The position numbers and the translations under genes were made by a program. Positions 1-10,324 of a stretch of 64,000 nt of DNA are shown here, piece after piece. The notes beneath the pieces are model-generated. The model had not been told where the DNA came from, made no database searches, and worked only from the letters and a program-made list of their open reading frames with translations. The DNA is from Melampsora larici-populina 98AG31 (lineage: Eukaryota; Basidiomycota; Pucciniomycetes; Pucciniales; Melampsoraceae), in the NCBI RefSeq assembly GCF_000204055.1, contig NW_006768819.1, positions 290,120-354,119 of the forward strand, in the 5' to 3' direction. Numbering within the stretch: position 1 is the first letter of the stretch; every line of letters begins with the position of its first letter.

Positions 1-23
1 GAAAAATCTGAGGCATCGTCTGA

Positions 24-799
24 TTGAAAACCTCAGACAGAATCTTTCCAAGGTTTTGATCCAAGGTATCTTTTTGCACCAAAAAATACCTTGTATGAAC
101 ACCTCAGACAAGATCTGTCCGAGGTTTTATATCCAATGATGCCTTGGATTTTTCAATTCAAGGCATCTATGTTGGCGGTGTGATTTAAGTGACTGTTTCT
201 CTGAATTATTAGTCAATAAATCTAACAAAAAGAATCCCATCAAACTCTGGAAGACCATAGTTGGTCACTTTGTCTCAACTAAAGCTCACAATCAAGGTAG
301 AGTGTTTTCTCAACAATTTACTTTATCATGCAATGGATCCACCCTTCAAGGAGTGACCACTTCAGTTCAAAAAACCCTCAATCACTTATCAGCTACCGGT
401 GTTAAAGCCAACAATGAAATGATGGCCCATTTAAAACTTAACTTGCTTCCTGAAGAGTACTACCATCTTGAAGCCATGATATCTCATGGTGCAGAACTAA
501 TTGACAAAAAAATTTCTGTCAACTCTGTCATTAATCACATCCAACAGCACGTTGATGATAAAAAGGTTCCAGACAATCTGTCCTCATCTTCATCTGCCTC
601 ACTGCCAACATAGATGCCTTGGCTTGAGAAATCCAAGACATCATCGGAGGCAAATCCTTGAACAGACCTTGTCCAAGGTTTCTATCCAAGGTATTCTCTA
701 TACCTCAGATCAAAACCTTGGGAAGCTTCTGTCCAAGGTTTGAAATTCAAGGATACCTTGGATTTTTCCAGTCAAGGTAAATTTGTTGGCGGTGCCTAC
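24..799. repeat. Diverged repeat pair around a gag remnant
   Basis: Two related blocks, about 24-181 and 643-799, share phrases such as CCTCAGA, TCCAAGGT, CCTTGGATTTTTC and a closing TGTTGGCGGTG. They flank the copia gag remnant at 302-613. The copies have clearly drifted apart, so this is an old duplication. They may be pieces of the same degenerate LTR-retroelement leader, but I could not define their ends. Confidence 0.4.
302..613 (+). pseudogene. Copia-type gag remnant
   Basis: The open frame gives about 100 residues resembling the middle of the Ty1/copia gag (UBN2-like) domain: a helical stretch with LNHLSATGVKANNEMMAHL followed by LLPEEYYHLEAMISHG. Gag would coat retrotransposon RNA in cytoplasmic particles. 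The frame has no credible start of its own and no attached pol. A zinc-knuckle-like piece follows at 803-940 and protease-like sequence at 2740-2950. The whole stretch therefore reads as one or two decayed copia elements broken by later insertions. The family assignment rests on pattern recognition only. Confidence 0.5.
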
Positions 800-802
800 A
801 CT

Positions 803-940
803 GATCAACACAATTTTCCTTCTTATCCCATTTGCCCAAAAGTAAATCACAATCCCAAAACAGTGCATACTTCCACAGAATGCTTTCAGCTTCATCCACA
901 CCTTGTCAGCCCTGAGTACACATACATGTACCCCAAACTA
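803..940 (+). pseudogene. Copia gag zinc-knuckle remnant
   Basis: The frame reads CPKVNHNPKTVHTSTECF, then QLHPHLVSPEY. This matches the Cys/His knuckle and the following HPHL-PEY motif usual at the end of fungal copia gag proteins. A diverged second copy of the last part (LEYTFEYPTLTHL) occurs at 2551-2590. This implies two related remnants side by side rather than one interrupted gene. Confidence 0.45.
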
Positions 941-1106
941 ACTTGTAACATTAAAAACATTATGTATAAAATTAATTACATGTACATACTGAGCTTAGAC
1001 GGTATGTAGCATGAAATACAATGTACCAAAACACTTAATACATATACATGTACACTTAAAACAGCATGTAATATGTAATAAAACACCATTTACACCTCAT
1101 AACTCA

Positions 1107-1722
1107 CACCGCGGGAATGATTAAGTTCAAAACCCGATTGAGCGAAGTTGCGGTGTCCGAGTCCGCAACTTTGCTCAATCACGGATTTCGTTCGCATCTC
1201 GTTCACATCTCGTTCACAGGTTTCCCTCGAGCTATCCTCTGCTACACCAAACTCATTCTATTCTCGACACGTGGTCATATGTAGTACATACATAGAATCC
1301 CTTGCGAGTCATCAGGCATCCTCCTTGCTACTATGTATTCTGGTATTACTTTCCAGGTTTCATTGCAGTGCTTTTGTCACGCTGCAAGAAGCATTGTCCC
1401 GACACCGTTACTTAGGTCGCTCACCGCTAATGCTAAACAACAATGAAGTTGGTGGACCTTTTGAGATACGGACAGGGAATTGGTGGAAGGTGTGATGGAA
1501 AATATGACCTTTTGTTGTGATCCAGATGATTGATCAACAAAGAAAGGAGCTCCGTACGGACAAATTGAAATTTGATCGTGTACAAGGGAGAGTACAGCTC
1601 AAGGGAAACCTGTGAACGAGATGTGAACGAGATGTGAACCAGATTGGCGATTGAGCAAAGTTGCGGACTCGGACACCGCAACTTCGCTCAATCGGGTTTT
1701 GAACTTGATCATTCCCGCGGTG
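1107..1722. mobile_element. 616-bp non-autonomous CACTA-like element
   Basis: The element begins CACCGCGGG and ends CCCGCGGTG. About 130 bp at each end are inverted copies with few mismatches (1107-1236 against 1592-1722). Three bases, TCA, are repeated directly outside both ends (1104-1106 and 1723-1725). This is the 3-bp target duplication expected for the CACTA superfamily. Each arm contains its own smaller palindrome around TTGCGGTGTCCGAGTCCGCAA. No coding region is credible; short frames starting MRCPSPQLCS on both strands are simply the two arms read twice. Confidence 0.8.
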
Positions 1723-1725
1723 TCA

Positions 1726-2550
1726 GTGTCAAGAGTTAAAATGCTTGTATTACATATTACACATAACATGTATATGTAATCAAACACTGTTAATAATAAT
1801 CATTAACACATAGTGATGATTAAACCTGAACCAATGTAGTGATAATAACAAATATGACTACAGTTAGGTCTAGAGAGTAGAGTATATAAACCCCTCCTCT
1901 CTCAGCCTTCAGATAATCCCCCAACCAATTTTTTACACTCCTCTTTTAAAGAACCCTTTAAAGTTCAAATTTAAGTACATAATCAACAGTCTTATAATAA
2001 ATAAGACTAGTGATTCACTTCATATCTTTAAGGAAGTTCCTGACTAACAGATAAAGTAATCTCATTCTTCCTCTTTCTTTGGATCCTCTACCTCCCCCAA
2101 GTAGGACTCTTCCTCAGGTTAATGACCTTCAAATAAACTTCAGGTAAGTCACCTTCTGAACAACTACAGGTTGGTGACCTTGAACAACTTCAGGTTAGTA
2201 ACCTTCAGAACAACTATAGGTTGGTGACCTACATCAACTCCAGGTTAGTGACCTCTTGAACAACTACAAGTTGGTGACTTATTAAACAACCATATTTGTG
2301 ACCTATACATCACTCTTCAATCAGTTACCTTGAAGATTGAAGGAGAGCCCTGGATCCAGCTTTCATAATATAATATTTTATAATCATAATCTCTCATTCA
2401 GGAGACATTCAATTGTAGCCTGTTTGGAATTGCCCAAACAAGCCAGTCCTCTTCTCCTCTATCTTTCCTCTTTATAAATTTATTGTAATTACACTATATT
2501 TTGAAATATACATATAATTATTTAAACTTATAAAACCCACCTAGCCATTT
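1726..2550. other. AT-rich LTR-like non-coding stretch
   Basis: No gene is visible. There is a good TATA element, AGTATATAAAC, at about 1881-1891 followed by pyrimidine-rich sequence, and a degenerate tandem repeat at 2108-2330. The arrangement resembles an LTR or retroelement leader. I could not find matching TG...CA ends with a target duplication, so the call is tentative. Confidence 0.3.
2108..2330. repeat. Degenerate tandem repeat, unit about 30-35 bp
   Basis: Six or seven imperfect units repeat the phrase ACAACT-CAGGTT-GTGACCT, separated by short variable spacers. It is minisatellite-like and lies downstream of a TATA element inside LTR-like DNA. Confidence 0.65.
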
Positions 2551-2960
2551 TTAGTGAGCCTTGAGTATACTTTTGAATACCCAACCCTCACACACCTTAA
2601 GAACAAGAAATGTCAGGCTACCACTAACATTGCCGCTTCTAGCATATCTGCTTCTCCCGCCACTTCTCTCTCTCCTTGCAATGACTTCTCTGCTCCTGCC
2701 GTACCACCAGCAATAACTTTCTTCCTGCTAGCGGCTGTACAAAAGGAGTGGACAAGGTCTTGAACTTGCTTAACAGTGGTGCCTCTGTCACTATGTTTCA
2801 AGATCAATCAACATCCAAAACTTACTCAGAACGTTCAGAAAACAAACAAGTGCTAAGGTCTTCTTGAAGATCTTAGGTTTAGGCAATTCAGAGGATGGCA
2901 GTTTGATGTGTACAGGAGCGTTTACAAGGGACTTGGTCAGGCAACAAGTAAATGTTCAAC
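2551..2960 (+). pseudogene. Copia gag end and protease remnant
   Basis: Frame pieces read LEYTFEYPTLTHLKNKKC. After a frame change comes LNSGASVTMFQDQS, which matches the surroundings of the copia aspartic protease (the DSGA-type active site here reads NSGA) and the following MFQ...S motif. Downstream pieces resemble the GNS-LMCTGA part before integrase. Several frame changes and stops show it is dead. About 260 bases after it (2961-3224) hold nothing I can name. Confidence 0.45.
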
Positions 2961-3221
2961 ATATTCAAATATATCCAATTGTGTACGTAAACAAAGTGAA
3001 AGGAAAATATGAAGCAGAAGTGTAAATGATCACAAGTAAGATGAACTGAAAAGATGATAACAGATATGCGTAGCTGAGGAACCTATAACCAAGTAATAGT
3101 TCCTTCTATTTATAACAAAACAATTGTCTGAAGTTATTGCGGGTACAAAGTGATAGCTTGTGCCTTGGTGACTAAAAATGTCATAAGGGTAGAGTGTTAG
3201 AGTTACGGGTAAGAAAAGAAA

Positions 3222-3300
3222 GTCACTAGACCAGGATTTGAACCTGGGACCTCAGTATTAGCTGAGACACATGCTAGAGTGTTGCCTTTACCACAGCTAG
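3222..3300 (-). repeat. tRNA-like (SINE-type) sequence, 3' part, split by the CACTA element
   Basis: Read on the minus strand, this has an A-box-like TAGCTGTGGTAAAGG, a long variable-arm hairpin CTCAGCTAATACTGAG, and a T arm with an exact B box GGTTCAAATCC between CCAGG and CCTGG. The anticodon and acceptor stems do not pair properly. It therefore looks like a tRNA-derived repeat (Leu/Ser type) and not a working tRNA. Its 5' part continues at 10325 on the far side of the CACTA transposon, which inserted at the TAG of the A box. Confidence 0.5.
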
Positions 3301-3439
3301 CACCCCGGGCAAACAGGTGACGCTACATATGTAGCGTCGCGCTGACGCCACGGGGCCGGGCTTCGAGCGTCACCTGTTACAGATGACAGCGTCACCTGTC
3401 TTTCTGCGGCGTCACCTGGATTCTTGTAGCGTCAGCTAC
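3301..3439. repeat. Left terminal inverted repeat, CACTA element
   Basis: 139 bp, identical in inverted orientation to 10186-10324. It is packed with the motif GCGTCACCTG or its complement, in at least five positions, and contains the palindrome GCTACATATGTAGC. By analogy with EnSpm, such repeated motifs are likely transposase binding sites (inference). Confidence 0.93.
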
Positions 3440-3512
3440 ACAATCATCATATATAATCACCCCTCTCACAACAATATCTCTCTCCCTTTTTCGTTACTGT
3501 GTTCTATACAAC

Positions 3513-6451
3513 ATGCAAGATTCAATAATTCATTGTACCTGCTCCCACTGTAGCAAGCAAACCTTTACCGACGAGCATGGAACCGAAGTTCGCGGTCAAA
3601 TGGTCCATCCTTCGACTTGAAGCAAACACCTCACTCGATATTCTGAAGCAAACGAAGACGACTTTATGGCACAGTTGGCCGAGAAATTCAGCAAAATGAA
3701 GGGACCAAACACCCCAGAACCCACAAGCTCATCATCTGAATCATCGGATTCGGTCAAATCGTCAGATGGAAGTTTTGAAGACCTGGTTTGTGCGTGTCGA
3801 AGCCATTTTTTCAACTCATTCCTATCGTAAAGCTGACCTTTGATAACTTTTGAATCTAGACCTTGTGACATACTTTGTTGCTTGGCTATACCTGGTGTGC
3901 GGTATGACACACGTCAAATGTTCTCTCGCTAGAGACTACGTCGTGAGGATTATGGACTTGGCGTCTCGGGTTCAGCTTGTCCATCGCTGGGTTGGTTCTA
4001 TACCAAATGACGTGCAAACTACAACCAAAAGGTTGAATCTTGAACCAATAGTCGAGCGCTACGTTTGTTGCCTCAAGTGCTTTTCATTATACTCAATTGA
4101 AACGGCCCCAAACGAATGTGGTTATCGAGAAGTTACGTCGTCTGATCCGTGTGGAGCCGAACTCCTGCTATCACACAAAATACCGGAAATTCCGTCAATC
4201 ATCCCCAAGAATCAAAAACCCCCTCGTGTCAATCAAAACATCAAGTCAAGTAAACCGGTCTCAACTTTCATGCTGCAAGACTTTCACAATTGGCTTACTT
4301 GGTTCTTATCGCTACCCGACATTGAAGACGCCATTGATAGTTGGGCGGATGAATGCAACAAGGATTCACCTGAGGTTACTGATTACCTCCAGTCATCAGC
4401 TTGGAAAGCGCTCTATCCTGGTCTCAACAAAGAATCGTCAGCGACAGGCTCCACATTACACTTAGCTTTCTCTCTGTTTGTTGATTGGTTCAATCCTCTG
4501 GGTAACAAGATATCGGGTCGCCAAACATCCCTGGGTATCCTTGCTCTTCACTGTTTGAACCTACCACCTCAAGCCCGTCATCTGATCCGTAATACGTTTC
4601 TTGCTGGAGTGGTCCCGGCTCCAAACCAACCGGACATGACTACAACCAGTCACATCTTATCACCTCACATCGATCAATTGTTGGCACTCAATCGCACTGT
4701 CAAAATCCGAACGAATCGCCATCCCGAAGGACGCAAAGTGATTGTCCGGCTCACAATACTTGTTGGAGATATGGTTGCAAACCATAAGGTGGCTGGGTTT
4801 ACATCACATTCAGGTACATTCTTCTGCTCTTGGTGTCTTTGCCCCCATAAGAAAATCCAACAGATGACGATCGGACAAAAGCGAACTAGAAGAAACGTCC
4901 TGGATGCAGCACACGTCTGGAAAACGTGCGATTCGATTGAAGAACGTAAGACTCGAGTCAAACGACTGGTGTGCGATGGTCCGAACTTAACAGGCTGCCG
5001 TATTGGTACCCAGTTAAGAATGTAGGACTTGGGATTATGCATAATTGGTTCGAGGGCGTCCTGGCACACCATTTTCGCGTTCAATGGGCTTTTGAGGTCA
5101 AGAAGGAGTTGGCACAAGCTGTGTTGGATCAAGCGGAGGTCGACCTAGACGAGATTGAAGAAGGTACAGGATGGCTTTCCAGGGATCTGATTGTCGCCAT
5201 CCTCAGGAATCTACGTGAAGTTCTGGTCCCCGTAGGTGTAACTCGAGTTCCAAAAGGCGTCGGAACTGCCGCCAATGGGAAGTTGAAGGCCAGTGAATGG
5301 CACGCTTTATTTGCTATTCATCTCCCATTAGCGGCGGTCAATATCTTTGTCGGCGAATATGATGCTTTCATTGAAGGCAAATCAAATCGACATCTTTCAA
5401 GATTATTACAAAACTTGTGTGCTCTTGTAGAGTGTACACATATTGTGGGTTCGAGAGCGGTTAGCAGTGGCGACTCGGATTGGTACAAGAAAGCTTACTT
5501 CAAGTATACGGTCACGTCGGAGGAGATTCAGCCGGGACTCAACATCAGATCGAACCATCACTATGCTATTCATATGGCAGCTCAGATGGATTGGTGGGGT
5601 CCAATGTTAGGTGTGGCTGAATTTGCAGGAAAACTACTATGCGGGTTTTTACAGAAGCTTAACACAAACGGGAAAGTTGGTGAGTCACCAAGCTGGATTG
5701 ATTTATCATTTCAAATTTCATAATTAACGTGTTTTTTGCTCCTCTAGAGGAAATGGCGCAAACAATAATGCGACACTTTTGTCACCTTCAGCGATTGCTA
5801 GGCCGAGCTCCCCCAGAAGATCACATCCACTTGAAAAAGCAAACACGAAACGTGGGGCCGGCTTTCGAAGTGGACAACATGACTTACGATCTCCTTTTAA
5901 ACTACTATCAAAATGAAGATGAATCTTGGACGGATTACCGAAAACCACCGTACCCAGTTGATGCCCAGGTTTTAGGACCTTTTGTGCGGGAAATTATGGG
6001 TCTTGAAGGTAAAACTGGGATTCGATATAGCAAAAAGAGCCCAAATAACATCGTCAAACTAGAGGTGGACGGTAAGGTGGGTTGGGCAAAGCTGCTTCAT
6101 ATCTTGAAATTGGACAACCCTTCCGATATGGTCGCATTGGTAGAAACACTCTCAGAGGTCGAAGAGGAAATGCTGGGGTCAGTGTTTGGCCAGTTAGGCA
6201 TAACTCGCGTCATACAGACGTTCAAGAAAAAAATCATATCTACCAAATACATAGTTTCACCAATGCCCCATCGCAATCTCCCTGCTTGGTCGATGGGTCT
6301 TAACAGTCCAAGTATCTTGATTTTAGGAATTGGCGGAGGAGCAGAGGCAGCAGAGGACGAACCTGTGGTTAGGGATATGGATGTGGTTTATTCTTCCACA
6401 GTAGGTAATGGAGATGCGATGGATATCAATACTGACCCCTCCATGATTTGA
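3513..6451 (+). pseudogene. Tnp2-family CACTA transposase, nonsense plus frameshift
   Basis: The ATG at 3513 opens a Cys/His-rich start (CTCSHC). Three exons are suggested: 3513-3789, 3860-5679 and 5748-6451. The introns are GTGCGT...CTAG (70 bp) and GTGAGT...CTAG (68 bp), and the phases agree. The body shows hallmarks of basidiomycete Tnp2 proteins: VDWFNPLGNK, then RTNRHPEGRK, then HSGTFFCSWC, then TGVRWSELNRLPYW and LGIMHNWFEGVLAHH. A TGA at 3618-3620 replaces an expected Arg. One base is missing near 4964, just before TGVRWSEL, and shifts the frame. Everything else stays open, so the damage is light. The protein would cut and rejoin the ends at 3301 and 10324. Confidence 0.85.
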
Positions 6452-6650
6452 AGCTATGTATGTTTCCAAATTATTTGTGTTAAGCCTCGTTTTGTAAGAT
6501 GGGAGTGTCTTTGAAAAGATTTGTACTGTAACATAGTTGGTGGTAATGATTTATCAAGAAATTTATTTCCAAACATCGACAAGAGAGAGATAGAGAGATA
6601 TAACTGGAAACAACAAATGTGAAAGAGACGGAAAAGAAATACAAGTCTGA

Positions 6651-7123
6651 CTATGAGATGAGATAAACAGACGCCTTGGGAAGCCATGGGTAGGCCCAAA
6701 AGCTTGGCCAGACATAATCTTTCGCCCAACCTTTCTCTTCGTCTGAGAGAGCGGCCCATTTGGTACGGCCAAAGTCTTTTATAAAGTTGGTATCATGTAT
6801 CCACAGGGTCTTGGTCTTGACCGCACGCTCGGGAAACTCTACGGCCATTATGTGAAGTGTAACCAACGCCACCATTCCACTAACTCTGATGTCGCTCCAG
6901 AACCTGGATTCACACTTGTTAGTCTGGTAGAGCTCTGATGAATGTGTGAAACTCTCACTCACATCTGTTTACCAGCTTCGTGCCAGCTCTTGCACACTCG
7001 TGTAAGATGAACGTTTTGAGTGCCTTCCGGGAAACGTGGTAGCTTTGAAAAGATGTTTTCCAAGATGTGTTCTGGTAAAGTGGACCAATTGAGCGAATCA
7101 TGTATGTTACCGGAAAAAGACAT
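6651..7123 (-). CDS. F-box-like protein gene inside the CACTA element
   Basis: An ATG at 7123 starts MSFSGNIHDSLNW, then STLPEHILENIFSKLP and LTRVCKSWHEA, which fits an F-box (LP-E-L..I...L, then VC+.W). A short intron, 6972-6935 (GTAAAC...TCAG, 38 bp), joins in phase to a second exon containing ESRFWSDIRV, the usual type of sequence just after an F-box. The joined frame has 144 codons and stops at 6651. F-box proteins recruit substrates to SCF ubiquitin ligases. This is not a usual CACTA gene, so capture from the host is likely. The intron is unusually short, extra 5' exons are possible, and the protein is shorter than typical F-box proteins. Confidence 0.55.
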
Positions 7124-7732
7124 GAAGGTAAGGTGTAACTGATGAAGTCCGTAAAGTTTATACAAGTCAAATTTTTATCTTGGATGATTTGTTTTTTTGG
7201 GTGATAGTTGGCAAGCTGAGGGGCAATCAACATGTTTATATATATTATAGGACTCAGGAGACCCTTTACGTACCACCAATGGTCGTGGGAAGAACTTCCG
7301 AATTGGCGGATGGTTTCCAAGGGATGTTTCGTTTCAATTCCAATCCATCAATGTCCAAATTTGTTCTCGCAGGAAGGGTTCACTTTTTTTTTGTAAAACT
7401 CATACTTCATGTCTCTCACCATTTAGCTCGCTCAAGTTTTTTCGAAACTATTCACATTGCAACTATATACATACGAAAGAGTATTTTTTTGTTTTTTTTG
7501 AGAAGAGAAACACAGAGGAAAATGAAACAACAATCATTAAACAGACACCTCGGTAAAGACAGAATGGAAAATAAAATTCGAGACACATTGACACATAGAA
7601 ACAGAGAGGATTGAGAGAATGTAACAAAAAAACGACGGTAAAGACAGACAGAAAAAAATAAGAATCAGACACGGTAGGGACAGACAAGAAACAAATCAGT
7701 TAAGACAGAAGCCAAGAAATCATCATCCTCAC
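7124..7732. other. Inter-gene spacer of the CACTA element
   Basis: Mostly purine-biased low-complexity DNA (repeated AGACAGA and GAAACA) with a T-run near 7485. On the minus strand at 7270-7370 a short open piece reading LDIDGLELKRNIPWK ends at a GTACGT donor. It could be an upstream exon of the F-box gene. A plus-strand frame at 7180-7614 looks like a chance opening. Confidence 0.35.
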
Positions 7733-9820
7733 TCAAGCATTTTTCCAAGCATCCCACCTTTTTGCCCGAGCATCGTCTTCATCTGCCTCCATGTCCTCAT
7801 CTTCAACATAGTATTCACCTCTCCCTTTCGCTGCACTTTCTTTTGTTTCAGCCCTCTGTTTTCCTTTTCCGACCACAAGAGGCTCTTCCTCTTCATCATC
7901 ATCATCCTCCTCCTCTTCCTCTTCATAATCGTCTTCCTCCTCTTCATCATCATCTTCTCCATTGGTGTCGTCAAGATCTTCGCTAGTTCCAGCGTAAGTT
8001 TCATCGTCGTCATCAGATGATTCTTCATCCTCTGAGCCAGGATCCTCCTCATGTTTGAGATTATAATGTTTGGTTGCCCTAGCCCAATGTTTTTCGGTGA
8101 ATTTTTTGTCGCCAAGTTTCTCATCGGGATGTGTGTTACCAAGAAGAGACAGAGAAGGATCTGGGAGAAACATAACTTTGAAGGCATCCGCCATATCCTT
8201 TCGCTGTGACATTGACAAGATGTTGTTGTACCAATCGGGGTGGTAAAAGTCCAGCAGTAGGCCCTTTGGAGGTTTTGTAAACATTGATTGAATTGGGTTT
8301 TTCGGTCAGAATCGCTTGCGTCTTTGCACTCGTTTGCCTTTGAGCTCGTCATCCCTAGCCATATGCTCATCAACACGTCGGATGAAAATACCAGCAGCTT
8401 CGGATCAGTATCCTGGGGTCTTGACTACGTAAGCACCACACTTGGGGCGATATTCATCGTTGCTATGAGCCTCGACCATAGCCAACATCTCCTGATAGCG
8501 CTTAGGAAACTTGTGTGCGACTGCATGAGCAAACCGAGCATCACGAAGCTGCAGGTATGAAGCAATAGTAAGCCAATGTTGAATAAAAGAGGGGAAAAAC
8601 GTTCTCATGCGTTGACGAGCCCGTTGAACCGCTTTTCTTTCCTCTTCTTTTTGAATACTACCGTTTTCTTTTGTCTCCCTCTTGAATTTCGAAGCGATCC
8701 AGTAATGAACATAATGGTTGTAGGTTCGCTCAAGTAAAAGGATATTGTTGAGGTACTGGCCGCTAGCGTTTGGAAACGCTTTCCCAGTGACCCACATTCG
8801 AAAGATCCGGATAGCACTAATACGACATGCCTCGTTCCAGAGGGAATCGGGTGCATCTGTGAGGTCAGGACACCAGCGGCGGATTCCAAGCTTGGCCAGC
8901 ATAGCTAGAGAGTAACAAAGAAAAAAGTCCTGAACGTGCACAATTCCACGGCCGATCTTGATGCGTCCAGATCGAGCGTCAGCAAGTGTCACGATCTCGT
9001 TGTGAGGGATAAGGTCCTGTTCTGTAGAGCTGTCAGCGACCTCTGTGATCTGAGCAGCCTCGGTGAATCGAGCGTTGAATTCGGCCAAACGTTCTGGGTC
9101 AGGTACCACGGGAATCGAGCCTTTTTCCATCATGTTCCATAAGATTCGAATAAAAGCATAAAAACAATCCTAACAAATAAAGTTCAGTATGACTTTGATT
9201 GTAGGAAGAGAGATAGATAGAAACTCACCTTGGTTTTTTGAAACCCTTCAGGAACCTCAAGTGTATCTAATTGATTGGGATCTCGTTTTACTGGGGATGA
9301 CTTTGGAGGTGGTGCAGAGGCACGTCTGGAGGTTTTCGATGTTGATTTTGGGGTCGATTTGGCAGAAGTCGAAGGTCTTTTGGGGGTCTTAGTAGGAGAG
9401 ACCTTTGATTTTCGAGCACCAGAGCTTGCGGGCTTGATCTTTGTTGTTACAGATGAATGTCTTCTAGACTTCTTCTCAGAGGTTTGTGTCGCTTGGGATA
9501 GCGCTAGTAGAGGCCCTGGGCTTAGCTTTTGTTGACTTTGTAGATGACTTCTTGACCGAGATCTTGTCAAACTTTTTGCTGAGGAGGTCGTATTCTTCGT
9601 CGCGGGCGGAAGCGTCATTCTGCATCTTTTGAATTAGTTCATGCTGAGCTGCCAGTTGTCTAGATATCAATTGGAGATCTATAGGATTCGCGGGAGGAAT
9701 TATCAACGGTTGATTGGTGGGAGGTTCGCCGGGAGGAATCGTCAATTGTTCATTGGCGGCAGGACCGACGGGAGGAAGCATCAATTGTTGACTAGCGGGG
9801 GTATCAATGGGAGGATCCAT
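7733..9820 (-). pseudogene. Second CACTA gene (unknown accessory protein), two TGA stops and a frameshift
   Basis: The gene starts with the ATG at 9820 (MDPPIDTPAS). A proline-rich N-terminus leads into a Ser/Thr/Lys-rich region. An intron 9228-9170 (59 bp, GTGAGT...TTAG, phase 0) joins to a conserved-looking core beginning GSIPVVPDPERLAEFNARF. The core includes IGRGIVHVQDFFLCY and LERTYNHYVHYWIASKFKR. The C-terminus has PPKGLLLDFYHPDWYN and a long acidic tail. Proteins of this layout accompany Tnp2 in basidiomycete CACTA elements; their function is not known to me. The frame shifts by one base between 9476 and 9618. TGA codons at 8405-8407 and 8306-8308 interrupt an otherwise single frame, and both fit CGA to TGA. 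Confidence 0.75.
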
Positions 9821-10185
9821 GTTGTCAAAGATGCGACTACAGGTATTTTCGAAGATGAAATCAATAGAGTCAATGAAAGATTGTGGGATGTTATAGAAGA
9901 GGGACCGTATATAAATTCCTTTGCGATCAAGAATGAAGATGATTTGAAATATATTCGAAATATATTTAGGATCATTGGTTGATCCTTCGCCCTTTCTTCG
10001 GAAGATCATCCTTGACAAAGGTGCTGAGCAGCGTAGAGGTAGATACACGTCAGAAGATTGATGTTGGACCAATTGAGCTCGATGGTGACGTTCAGGGGTG
10101 CTGTACTTGGGATTTTCCGATTGAAAAGGAACTAGACCCTGAGCGAGGAATCAATGACTAGTGATTCATTGGGAGGATGGCGTGG

Positions 10186-10324
10186 GTAGCTGACGCTACA
10201 AGAATCCAGGTGACGCCGCAGAAAGACAGGTGACGCTGTCATCTGTAACAGGTGACGCTCGAAGCCCGGCCCCGTGGCGTCAGCGCGACGCTACATATGT
10301 AGCGTCACCTGTTTGCCCGGGGTG
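10186..10324. repeat. Right terminal inverted repeat, CACTA element
   Basis: 139 bp, exact inverted copy of 3301-3439. Identity stops abruptly just inside (GTGGGTAGC on this side against ACAATCAT on the other), which defines the inner end of the repeat. Confidence 0.93.

Larger units (their letters stand above)
3301..10324. mobile_element. 7,024-bp CACTA (EnSpm-like) DNA transposon
   Basis: The ends are CACCCCGGGC...GCCCGGGGTG. The terminal inverted repeats (3301-3439 and 10186-10324) are 139 bp long and identical. TAG is duplicated on both sides (3298-3300 and 10325-10327). Inside are a Tnp2 transposase gene (+), a second large gene (-) and an F-box-like gene (-). CACTA elements move by cut-and-paste using a DDE transposase of the Tnp2 family, which fits the 3-bp duplication. 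Identical arms imply recent movement. Both large genes are nevertheless broken, so this copy may depend on an intact relative. Confidence 0.93.

Noticed and set aside
1148..1681. Two frames with the same first residues on opposite strands
   Set aside because: They are the inverted arms of the 616-bp element read from each side.
2108..2330. CRISPR-like array of short repeats
   Set aside because: Units are degenerate, spacers are tiny and similar, and the genome is eukaryotic.
3222..3300. Genuine tRNA gene on the minus strand
   Set aside because: B box and T arm are good, but the anticodon stem and acceptor stem do not pair, and the 5' part is 7 kb away.
7180..7614. 144-codon plus-strand frame in the CACTA spacer
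   Set aside because: Low-complexity C-terminus, no motif, and it runs antisense to the F-box gene region.
7762..7986. Pro/His-rich plus-strand frame
   Set aside because: Antisense shadow of the acidic tail of the second CACTA gene.
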